Below, in pieces: positions 57,235 to 64,000 of a stretch of DNA of 64,000 nt. Within the stretch, counting starts at the first letter, position 1. The number at the start of each line of letters is the position of its first letter. Made by a program: the position numbers and the translations under genes. Under the pieces are notes generated by a model. The model ran no database searches, had not been told where the DNA came from, and saw nothing but the letters and a program-made list of their open reading frames with translations. The stretch comes from Gemmatimonadota bacterium (lineage in GTDB: Bacteria > Gemmatimonadota > Gemmatimonadetes > Longimicrobiales > Gaopeijiaceae): assembly GCA_041390105.1 (NCBI GenBank), contig JAWKQO010000001.1:1118001-1182000 (forward strand), written 5' to 3'.

Positions 57235-58520
57235 GGCCCGGCCAAGACCTCGTCGAGCAGGGTCGCCAGCGAGCCCATCTGCCACTCGCGGCTGAGCGCG
57301 GCCAGCGGACGCCGCTCGTCCACGGGCGTCTGCAGCGTCCCCGCTCGATGCCGCCGGGCCACCTCCACAAACGCCGTGCTCCACGCCGATCCCGAAGCCC
57401 CGTCGACGAGCAGGGGACGGGCGTAGTCCGTCAACAGGACTTCCAACTCGGATCCTGGTCGCAGCGCCGCGACGATCGGTCGACGCACGCCGAGGTACTC
57501 GAACGCTTTTCCGGGAAGCACGGCCGCGTACGCAGGATGGGCATTGACCAGTAGGTTGGCCGACGCGTGGGCCATCTCCGCCCGCGCCTCGTGCGCCGAC
57601 GTGGATCCCGGCAGCTCCACCAGTGAGGAGGGCAGTTCCAGGGCTCGGCAGGCCGAGGCCCACGGCTCCCGCGGACCGCGCACCCGCAGGCGCAACGGCA
57701 CATCGACGCAGCGTTGCGCGGCCGCGAGTCCCTCCAGGAGAGGCTCGACACGCTCGCCGGGCGCCACGCTGCCTCCGTACAGAAACACACACGGCTCGTG
57801 CGGACCGGGCGGCGTCCCCGGTGGGGTCGGTTCGTATCCGTTTTGGACGACCGCGATGCGACCCTCGGCCACCCCATAGGAGCGACGCAAACCCTCGAGC
57901 GTGCTCTGGCTGGTCACCACGACTCGGTTCGCTCGCGCCAACACCATGCGGTGCAGTCGGTCGTCGATGAGCCGGCGCCCCGCGGACCGGGGCCGCAGGA
58001 AGGGATGGGCCTCGCTCCACGGATCCCGGAATTCGGCGACCCAGGGGAACCGGCCTCCCCGTATCCCGATCATCGCTGCAAAATGCGCGCTGTACGGCAC
58101 GGACGTGGACAGCACGACGGTGTGCTGCGGGTCCGCTGCGGCGAGCAGAGAGCGCACGGCCCGCGCCGCGAACGGAATCCACGCAACTCGCGAATCGGGC
58201 ACGTAGACCCATTCGCGGACGAACCGCCGAGCCCACGAGGTGGCCGCACCCTGCGGGCCCGGCTGGGGCGCGTCCGCGGGCACCGCCCTCCGCCTGTGGA
58301 GCCAGCGACCGAGTTCGGGGGAGGCGACCCCGATGCGCTCCACCCCCTCGACCGGCGAACCCGAAGACGCTCCTTCGATCGGGAAGAATGGGACGTGCGG
58401 CGTGACCAGGGAAACCGACCAACCCAGCCGAGGAAGCCAGCGCAGCAGGGACGCGGCTCGCTCACTCGCAATCCCGATCTGCGGGGGCACGTGGTACGCC
58501 ACCAGGACGAGTCGCTTCAT
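57231..58520 (-). CDS. Glycosyltransferase, GT4
   Basis: A 429-residue enzyme: LVLVAYHVPPQIGIASERAA, VSLVTPHVPFFP, WVAEFRDPWSEAHPFLRP, VVVTSQSTLEGLRRSYG, IAVVQNGYEPTPP, LYGGSVAPGERVEPLLEGL and a donor region AVLPGKAFEYLGVRRPIVAAL. The FRDPW and NGYE blocks place it with GT4 enzymes of the ExoK/WbuB-like set. Start ATG at 58520 overlaps the flippase stop (ATGA). Confidence 0.9.
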   Translation of the reverse strand: MKRLVLVAYHVPPQIGIASERAASLLRWLPRLGWSVSLVTPHVPFFPIEGASSGSPVEGVERIGVASPELGRWLHRRRAVPADAPQPGPQGAATSWARRFVREWVYVPDSRVAWIPFAARAVRSLLAAADPQHTVVLSTSVPYSAHFAAMIGIRGGRFPWVAEFRDPWSEAHPFLRPRSAGRRLIDDRLHRMVLARANRVVVTSQSTLEGLRRSYGVAEGRIAVVQNGYEPTPPGTPPGPHEPCVFLYGGSVAPGERVEPLLEGLAAAQRCVDVPLRLRVRGPREPWASACRALELPSSLVELPGSTSAHEARAEMAHASANLLVNAHPAYAAVLPGKAFEYLGVRRPIVAALRPGSELEVLLTDYARPLLVDGASGSAWSTAFVEVARRHRAGTLQTPVDERRPLAALSREWQMGSLATLLDEVLAGP

Positions 58521-59998
58521 GCTCCGGAATCCACCCCTGTCATCCGGCGGATGAGGCTGCGCTCTTCCCGTCCGACTTCCCCAGCCACCCCCAAGGCGAT
58601 GGCGTACACTCCGGCGAACAGCACCGCACCGAGCGTGAGGGAGGGCCGCATCCGCCACAACAGCACACCACTGCCCAGGGCCAGAAGCGCGGGACGGAGT
58701 TGGGCTCGCAGGCCCATGGATGCAATCGCCCTGGAACCCCGCGGCCCCAGCGCCACCAGGGTCACGACTCCGTAGGAAAGGGCGCTCGCCGCCGCTGCCC
58801 CCGCTCCGCCCCAGCGAGGGATGAGCGCCAGGTTCAGCCCCATGTTCAGAAGTGCGGCGGCCAGCGCCAGAAGGGACGCGGTCCCTTGCTCGCGGGTGGC
58901 GAACAGGCGGTTGTACAGAACCGAGTTCAGGAAGGTGGTGGGAGCACACCAGGCGAGCACCCGCAGCATCGGTACCGCCTCCGACCAGCCTGCCCCGAAC
59001 AGGAGTGGGATCAGACGAGGCGCTTCGACGCTGATCCACACCGCGAAGGGCCATCCCAACCAAGCGACGGCGCGCACGCTCATGCGTGTGGCGCGATCGA
59101 GGGCGCGCGGTGATTCGACGTCCAGTCGCGCGAGCAAGGGGAACGCAGACGACATGAATACGACCGGGGCCAGATTGGCCACCTCGACGATCCGCACCGC
59201 GGCCCCGTACCACCCGGTTTCCTGGCCCCCGCGCAGGGCATACAGCATCACCTGATCGACGCGCAGGTAGACCTGGATCAGAGCGAGCGTCAAGGCCACA
59301 GGAATCGAAGCCCGTAGCAAGGTCCGCCACGCGAAGGGGGCCCAGCTCGGTCGCAGTCGTAGACCCGCCGCCCGCCCCAGCCACCCCGAGAGGAGCAGCA
59401 CCATGAGCGCCGCCCCGGCTTCCAGCGCAACGAACGCCTCCAGCGGCGCGCGCCAGGTGATCATTGCGACCTTCAGTCCCGACAGCACCAGGGACCAGAT
59501 GCCCAGTACGCCACGCGGGATCGCCGTCCTGAGTGCGGTGGCGTACGGTATCAAGAAGAGGGACGCACACCCGAACGGGAACGCCAGCGTCACCCAAACC
59601 ACCAGCAGCAACTCTCGACCGCGCAGCCCAACCGCACCCGCGACGGACCACGCCAAGACCATCGACGCCAACGACAGGAGTACGCGCAGGGTGACCGCCT
59701 CGCCAAGGATCCGATCCGTATCCTGCGGAGCACGCGCCACCTCTCGCTGCGCGACGGTGTCGATCCCCACAGAGGCCAGGATGACGAAGAACGACTGGAA
59801 GGCGTAGGTGGACACCAACAGACCGTACTCTCCGGGTCCGAGGTAGCGGGCCAACAGCACGCCGACCACGGCGGCGAGCACGGTATTCAGACCGTAGCCG
59901 AGCGCGGTGGCCAGCACGTTCGTGCCGAAGCGAGCGGCGAGGACCTCGATCCGTTCGCTCCGGTCGGGCGAGACTCCGGGTGCGGGCGCGGCGCTCAC
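58517..59998 (-). CDS. Wzx-type polysaccharide flippase (MATE/MVF-like)
   Basis: Polytopic inner-membrane protein of 493 residues that moves the lipid-linked repeat unit to the periplasm. It has about 14 hydrophobic segments, beginning ATALGYGLNTVLAAVVGVLLARYLGPGEYGLL, the classic Wzx N-terminus. Charged loops and YGVVTLVAL near the C-terminus follow. Start is GTG at 59998, overlapping the methyltransferase stop (GTGA); the longer upstream frame is a shadow of the methyltransferase. Its Wzy partner candidate is over 50 kb away at 2179-3714. Confidence 0.9.
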   Translation of the reverse strand: MSAAPAPGVSPDRSERIEVLAARFGTNVLATALGYGLNTVLAAVVGVLLARYLGPGEYGLLVSTYAFQSFFVILASVGIDTVAQREVARAPQDTDRILGEAVTLRVLLSLASMVLAWSVAGAVGLRGRELLLVVWVTLAFPFGCASLFLIPYATALRTAIPRGVLGIWSLVLSGLKVAMITWRAPLEAFVALEAGAALMVLLLSGWLGRAAGLRLRPSWAPFAWRTLLRASIPVALTLALIQVYLRVDQVMLYALRGGQETGWYGAAVRIVEVANLAPVVFMSSAFPLLARLDVESPRALDRATRMSVRAVAWLGWPFAVWISVEAPRLIPLLFGAGWSEAVPMLRVLAWCAPTTFLNSVLYNRLFATREQGTASLLALAAALLNMGLNLALIPRWGGAGAAAASALSYGVVTLVALGPRGSRAIASMGLRAQLRPALLALGSGVLLWRMRPSLTLGAVLFAGVYAIALGVAGEVGREERSLIRRMTGVDSGA

Positions 59999-60885
59999 CG
60001 CGAACGCACCGCTCGTGCCGTGAGCTTCCATCCGGGCAGGGTCCTGCGGATGGCATTCAGCGTCCGGGCTCCGCTGCCGGGGGCGCTCGCCTGCGCCGGC
60101 CGCCTCATCTCCGGCCCGGATCCGGAGGTGGGAGGCGCGGCCCGGCGCGAGGAGAGCAGGGCGCGCCGCGCCCGGGCCGCGCCGTCTACGAGTCCCAGCA
60201 GCAGGGGCGGCACGGAAACCGTGACGTCGACCCCCACGTAGCCCGTCTCCCGCAGCAATCTCTGCAGGGACGACGCACTGAAGTGATGCAGATGGTGGGG
60301 GAGGTCGAACACGTGGCGCTGCGCCGGCGGCCATACGCCCGCCGCCCACGCCTCGCGGTTGGGCACCTCCACCCACAGCGTGCCCCCACGCCGCAGCGCT
60401 CCGCTGATGCGCTCCAACGCCGACGCCGGGTCGGGGAGGTGCTCGAGCACGTGCAGCATCGTGACCAGATCGAAGGAGTGTTGCTCGATGCGGGCATCGT
60501 CGAGGGTGCACTCCTGAACCGTGAGCCCCTTCGCGCGCGCGGCCCGAACGGCATCGGGGGAGCGCTCGATGCCGATCCCTTCCCAACCGAGCTCGCCCAG
60601 CGCCGCGAGGAACCCGCCCGTCCCGCATCCGACGTCGAGGACCCGACTGCCTTGGGCTTGTGCCGCGACGCCACGCGCTCGAGCGCGGTAGCGCTCCACC
60701 CCGTCCGTCATCGAACGGGTTTCGTAATAGCCCTCGGAGTGCGGGGCGTCGGCGTGTCGGGCCGCCTCGTCGAACGGGTGGGTCCACCCGTGATGGCATC
60801 CCGGACACACGCGAACCTGCCACCCGTGCCACCGGGCGTGCACGGCCCCGGGGTGTGCCCGGCACAGCGGGCAGAGCGGGTTCAC
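59995..60885 (-). CDS. Class I SAM-dependent methyltransferase with N-terminal Cys4 motif
   Basis: A 296-residue methyltransferase. It opens with a zinc-ribbon-like pair (CPLCRAHPG, then VCPGCHHGWTHPFD). The SAM motif VLDVGCGTGGFLAALGELG, LVTMLHVLEHLPDPASAL and LRRGGTLWVEVPN follow, then HLHHFSASSLQRLLRETGY. The same layout occurs in the enzyme at 18871-19875. It probably methylates a sugar or terminates a chain; the substrate is unknown. Start is GTG at 60885, overlapping the GT2 stop (GTGA). Confidence 0.9.
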   Translation of the reverse strand: MNPLCPLCRAHPGAVHARWHGWQVRVCPGCHHGWTHPFDEAARHADAPHSEGYYETRSMTDGVERYRARARGVAAQAQGSRVLDVGCGTGGFLAALGELGWEGIGIERSPDAVRAARAKGLTVQECTLDDARIEQHSFDLVTMLHVLEHLPDPASALERISGALRRGGTLWVEVPNREAWAAGVWPPAQRHVFDLPHHLHHFSASSLQRLLRETGYVGVDVTVSVPPLLLGLVDGAARARRALLSSRRAAPPTSGSGPEMRRPAQASAPGSGARTLNAIRRTLPGWKLTARAVRSR

Positions 60886-61853
60886 CGTGCTGCCCCCGCC
60901 CGCAGCGCAGGGCGGAGCAACTCCCGAAACGACGAGCCAGCCACGTGCACGGCCTCACGAGCTCGCACCCTCCGATACGACCCGCCTCGCAGCGCTCCAG
61001 CGATGCCGAACAGCGTGCCTTCGACGGTCGCAGCGATCGCACGAGCCAGGGAGAATGCCCACGCGTATGCCTCTCCCCGATCGCGGGCCAGGGCGATCCG
61101 CTCGCCGGAGACCACGCGGCCCACTTTGCGCGCGGACGTGCCCTCCCCGCTCGCCCCCCCGACGTGGATGACGGACGCAGCGGGATCGAACCAGATGCGC
61201 CCGCCGCTCCGACGCATGCGCAGGCACAGATCCAATTCTTCCCCGTAGAGGAAGATTGCCGGATCGAAACCACTGACGCCGTGAAACCACTCGGTTCGCA
61301 CCAACATGCAGGCGCCGATCACCCAGTCCACGGTCTGGCGCCGGTCGTGCGCGAACTGGGGGCCCAGCAGCCATCCGCTGCGCCACGCTTGGGGTAGAAG
61401 ACGCCAGAGTTCGGTGCGGGTGCACAGCTCTCGCGCGATGGTTGGTGCCCTCCGAGCCGACCACTGCAGCGATCCGTCCTCGCTCTCCACCCTCGGCCCC
61501 ACTGCAGCGCAGAGTTCGTCACGATCAGCAGCCTCGACCAACGCTGCCAATCCGTCCTGGTCGGAAAACCAAGCGTCACTGTTCAGGAAGAGGAGGTAGG
61601 GCGTGGTGGCGTGTAGCGCCCCGAGGTTGTTGGCACGCCCGAACCCAAGGTTCTCTCCCACTTCGATCACCTGGATCTGGGGGAAGCGGGCGCGCAGCGC
61701 CTCGACCGAGCCGTCTGCTGACCCGTTGTCCACCACCACCGCAGCGACGTCGACACCACGCTGCTCCTCGAGGGAAGCCACAGCGCGGATCGTCAGCTCT
61801 CGGGTGTTGTAGCTGACGACGACCGCTGTGACCTGAGGCGTGGTCGAGAACAC
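60882..61853 (-). CDS. Glycosyltransferase, GT2 (rhamnosyltransferase-like)
   Basis: GT-A fold inverting glycosyltransferase of 323 residues. It has VTAVVVSYNTRELTIRAVAS, VVVDNGSADGSVEALR, a VGENLGFGRANNLG block, LFLNSDAWF (DxD-like), VDWVIGACMLVRTEW and FLYGEELDLCLRMRRSGG with the catalytic ED. The NxGFGxANN/ED..LCLR pattern is that of WbbL-like rhamnosyltransferases, and the rml genes could supply its donor. Start is GTG at 61853; it is the first gene of the 55-kb minus-strand array. Confidence 0.93.
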   Translation of the reverse strand: MFSTTPQVTAVVVSYNTRELTIRAVASLEEQRGVDVAAVVVDNGSADGSVEALRARFPQIQVIEVGENLGFGRANNLGALHATTPYLLFLNSDAWFSDQDGLAALVEAADRDELCAAVGPRVESEDGSLQWSARRAPTIARELCTRTELWRLLPQAWRSGWLLGPQFAHDRRQTVDWVIGACMLVRTEWFHGVSGFDPAIFLYGEELDLCLRMRRSGGRIWFDPAASVIHVGGASGEGTSARKVGRVVSGERIALARDRGEAYAWAFSLARAIAATVEGTLFGIAGALRGGSYRRVRAREAVHVAGSSFRELLRPALRAGAAR

Positions 61854-61892
61854 GATGGCGGGGCCTGCGTGGCTGGAAACCTGGCGTCCGGG

Positions 61893-61898
61893 ATTGTA
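61893..61898 (-). promoter_or_regulatory. Candidate -10 element for the minus-strand array
   Basis: TACAAT on the minus strand, 39 bases before the GT2 start in the 96-base divergent gap 61854-61949. It differs from the sigma-70 consensus by one base. No good -35 is visible at the usual spacing, so the call is weak. Confidence 0.2.
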
Positions 61899-61949
61899 TG
61901 CTGCCGCCCATCGGTGCGGAACCCCGCTCCTTTATACCCGCTTCGCCGT

Positions 61950-63107
61950 ATGACAGACATCGTCTGCGTTGTGGCCGATCTGGCTCGGAACCCGCTCTAC
62001 ACGGCGATGCAGTTCGCGGGAGCGTTGGGCGGAGCTCCGCGCGTGACCGTCGCGGGCCCGAGCAGTGGGCCCCTGTGGCCACCGATGGCTCAGGAGGCGC
62101 CTCGCCCGAGAGAACTCCCTCGCCCCTGGCCTTGGACGCCGGCCGCACGCCGGACCCTCCGTGAGTTGGCGCGCGGCGCCCACCTCCTCTACGCGTTCAA
62201 AGCGATGCCCGGGAGTCTCGGTCTCGCCCTCGGCGTCGGGCGTGGACTCGACATCCCCGTCGCGCTGCACCTGGACGACTGGGACGCCGGTTTCTTCCAC
62301 GACGTGTCGCCGCTGCGGCGGTGGGGTCGGGGGCTGCGCGATCTGCGGAACCCCTCAGGGGACCTGTACCTCCGCGGCATGGAGCGGTGGATCCCCGAGG
62401 TCGCTTTCCTTACGGTCTCCTCACGGGCGCTGCAGCGCCGCTTCGGCGGCACGCTGGTTCGTCAGGGTGTGGACGTGCATCGCTTCGACCCTGCCCTTCA
62501 CCCCCAGGATGAGGCCCGAGCTCGCCTCGGGCTCCCGCCCGACGTGCCTGTGGCCGTCTTCGCGGGTACACCCCGAGCGCACAAAGGGCTGGAAGACCTC
62601 TTGGGCGCGATGCGGCGCCTGAGGGTGCCATTGCAGCTGCTGGTCGCAGGGGTTGCAGACGACGCGCTCGCCGGCGCTCTGCGTGCGGGAGGCGCGACCG
62701 TGCGGGGCTCCTACGCCTTTTCCCAGTCCGGCTGGGTTCTGGGCGCGGCGGACTTCGCGGTGATCCCACAGCGGGACTCGCCCTTCGCCCGTCATCAACT
62801 CCCGGCGAAGCTCCTCCACGCCCAGGCCCTCGCGCTCCCGACCCTGATCACGGACGTGGGCGACGCACACGAGCTGGTCGGGGGTTCAGCGCCGGCGGGA
62901 CTCGTCGTCCCCGCCGGCGACCCCGACGCACTGGTCGAGGGTCTCGAGACGCTGGCCTGCGACAGTGGCCGCCGGGCGCGCATGGCCGTAGAGGCGCGCC
63001 GGAGAGCCGTACACGAACACGGCTGGCCGGCGATGCGCGACACCCTGGAGGCCCTCCTCCTTCAGGAGGGGTTCTCGGTTCCCCGTGCAGAGCGGGCGGA
63101 CTCGTAG
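61950..63107 (+). CDS. Glycosyltransferase, GT4
   Basis: A 385-residue GT4 protein, the only plus-strand gene in the right part of the window. Blocks are DIVCVVADLARNPLYTAMQF, HLLYAFKAMPGSLGLAL, VALHLDDWDAGFF, VTVSSRALQRRFGG, VRQGVDVHRFDPALHP, VAVFAGTPRAHKGLEDLLGAM and HQLPAKLLHAQALALPTLITDVGD as the donor-site helix. Start ATG at 61950 fits the first strand of the fold; no clear ribosome site precedes it. Its last 46 bases overlap the convergent glycosyltransferase gene. Confidence 0.9.
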   Translation: MTDIVCVVADLARNPLYTAMQFAGALGGAPRVTVAGPSSGPLWPPMAQEAPRPRELPRPWPWTPAARRTLRELARGAHLLYAFKAMPGSLGLALGVGRGLDIPVALHLDDWDAGFFHDVSPLRRWGRGLRDLRNPSGDLYLRGMERWIPEVAFLTVSSRALQRRFGGTLVRQGVDVHRFDPALHPQDEARARLGLPPDVPVAVFAGTPRAHKGLEDLLGAMRRLRVPLQLLVAGVADDALAGALRAGGATVRGSYAFSQSGWVLGAADFAVIPQRDSPFARHQLPAKLLHAQALALPTLITDVGDAHELVGGSAPAGLVVPAGDPDALVEGLETLACDSGRRARMAVEARRRAVHEHGWPAMRDTLEALLLQEGFSVPRAERADS

Positions 63108-64000
63108 ACGGCCCGGAGCCGCGCCTTGAAGTGGGCTCGGGTAAACGTCTCCTCGAAGCGCGCACGCGCGCGCGTGCCCCAAACGCCCGCCAGCTCCGGG
63201 TCGCGGACGAGCGGCTCCAGCGCCTCGACCCAGGGGTCCGCGCCGGAGCCACGCACCACCTGCCCACCTGTCCCCACGATCTCCGGTAGAGCGGCAGTAT
63301 CGGATACCAACACCGCACGCCCGCAGGCCATCGCTTCCACCGCTACGAATCCGAAGCCTTCCGCCCGGGACGGCACCACCAATGCATGAGCCCGGGCCAG
63401 GATCGCGAAGAGGCGCTCCCGGGGAACCGCCGCCAGACCCATCACACCCTCTCGGGTCCAGTCCGGGTAGGCCGGGTCCCCCACCAGCGTGAGCTCGACC
63501 TCGAGCCCTCGTCCTCGAAGGCGTCGCTGCGCCTCCAGGGCCAGGTCGGCTCCCTTTCGCTCTGGATCGCGGCCCGCCAGCACCACCCGGAACGGCGAGG
63601 GCGGCGGGCCGGGGCCGACCCCCGGGTCGGAGAACCCGGGCGGCACGACGTGCACACGCTCAGACGGGACGCCCGCTGCCTTCAGGTGGCCGGCAGCGTA
63701 GTGGGAGAAGACCACGATGGCGGCCAGCCGCTCCCAGGAGACGAACTCGTTCGTGATGCCGAGGGGCGGGTAGAGCCGCGACGCGCGTGCGTAGAGCGTC
63801 CGGATGCGCTCGTCCGAGTAGGCGAGATACGCAGCCAGATAGTGACGGTAGGTCGCTCCGCCCAGGCTCATCACCACCGGCACGGAACCCTGGATGCGAT
63901 GGGTCAGGTTGTGGACGTGCACCACGTCGTAGGCGTCATCCACGCGGTACGCCCTCAGCCCAGGCAAGGGCCAGAGCCACGGATGCACGAGGCGGTTGAA
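63062..64000 (-). CDS. Glycosyltransferase, GT4, missing N-terminus (cut by window end)
   Basis: The visible 312 residues lack the start, since the frame stays open to the right edge. Present are DVVHVHNLTHRIQGSVPVV, VVFSHYAAGHLKAAGV, VHVVPPGFSDPGVGP, VVLAGRDPERKGADLAL at the linker and VVPSRAEGFGFVAVEAMACGRAVLVSDTAALPE, the full GT4 donor signature. A complete gene would be expected to extend about 80-100 residues further. The 3' end overlaps the convergent plus-strand gene. Confidence 0.9.
   Translation of the reverse strand, partial: FNRLVHPWLWPLPGLRAYRVDDAYDVVHVHNLTHRIQGSVPVVMSLGGATYRHYLAAYLAYSDERIRTLYARASRLYPPLGITNEFVSWERLAAIVVFSHYAAGHLKAAGVPSERVHVVPPGFSDPGVGPGPPPSPFRVVLAGRDPERKGADLALEAQRRLRGRGLEVELTLVGDPAYPDWTREGVMGLAAVPRERLFAILARAHALVVPSRAEGFGFVAVEAMACGRAVLVSDTAALPEIVGTGGQVVRGSGADPWVEALEPLVRDPELAGVWGTRARARFEETFTRAHFKARLRAVYESARSARGTENPS

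Noticed and set aside
59999..61273. An N-terminal extension of the flippase frame
   Set aside because: It lies over the methyltransferase and GT2 genes in a different frame and lacks any domain; the flippase starts at the GTGA overlap at 59998.

Overview
The window is GC-rich bacterial DNA from a diderm organism: BamD, a Wza-type export lipid/polysaccharide system and several lipoproteins imply an outer membrane. A lone permease with two FtsX domains (ADOP-like) and a large secreted metzincin-type zinc metalloprotease are gene types that are frequent in Gemmatimonadota and Acidobacteriota. My best guess is therefore a Gemmatimonadota-like bacterium, by inference only. Nearly everything is coding. 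No gene-free stretch exceeds about 115 bases, and I saw no rRNA, tRNA, CRISPR array, insertion sequence or phage gene.

Layout. (1) 1-3714, minus strand: a truncated DegT-type aminotransferase, a NeuD/PglD-type acyltransferase, a GT4 glycosyltransferase and a Wzy-like polymerase. (2) 3769-6766, plus strand: a Wza-type export protein and a Wzc-type polymerase regulator/tyrosine kinase. (3) 6745-61853: about 55 kb entirely on the minus strand. It opens (right to left) with a GT2, a methyltransferase, a Wzx flippase, three GT4 enzymes and an AsnB-like amidotransferase. Next come a UDP-HexNAc 6-dehydrogenase, a GT4, rmlD-rmlA-rmlB, a WecA-like initiating transferase fused to a CapD-type N-terminal module, ugd, a UDP-xylose synthase and a UDP-HexNAc 4-epimerase. 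Two TPR proteins and a WbpE-like aminotransferase follow. A housekeeping block comes after that: bamD, nadD, secA, radC, rel, uvrB, tsaE, tsaB, rimI. A nonulosonic (sialic-type) acid module then follows (neuB-like, a 2-hydroxyacid dehydrogenase, neuC-like, an AsnB-like enzyme, a metalloprotease and a neuA-like gene). It is followed by a methyltransferase, a third AsnB-like enzyme, a bi-domain oxidoreductase, a D-glucuronyl C5-epimerase, the ADOP-like permease and more glycosyltransferases. (4) 61950-63107, plus strand: a single GT4. (5) 63062-64000, minus strand: a GT4 cut by the window end.

Together the non-housekeeping genes describe a Wzx/Wzy-type capsule or exopolysaccharide. UDP-glucose goes to UDP-GlcA (Ugd) and then to UDP-xylose (UXS). 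UDP-GlcNAc can be 4-epimerised and oxidised to a HexNAc uronic acid. RmlA/B/D make part of the dTDP-rhamnose route, with RmlC absent. A nonulosonic acid is made and CMP-activated. Eleven glycosyltransferases assemble the unit on the lipid started by the WecA-like fusion; Wzx flips it, Wzy polymerises it, and Wza/Wzc export and regulate it. The C5-epimerase suggests that some GlcA becomes L-iduronate, and the three AsnB-like proteins could amidate uronic acids. Most adjacent genes share start and stop codons (GTGA, ATGA, TTGA or TGATG), including across the capsule/housekeeping boundary at neuB-rimI.
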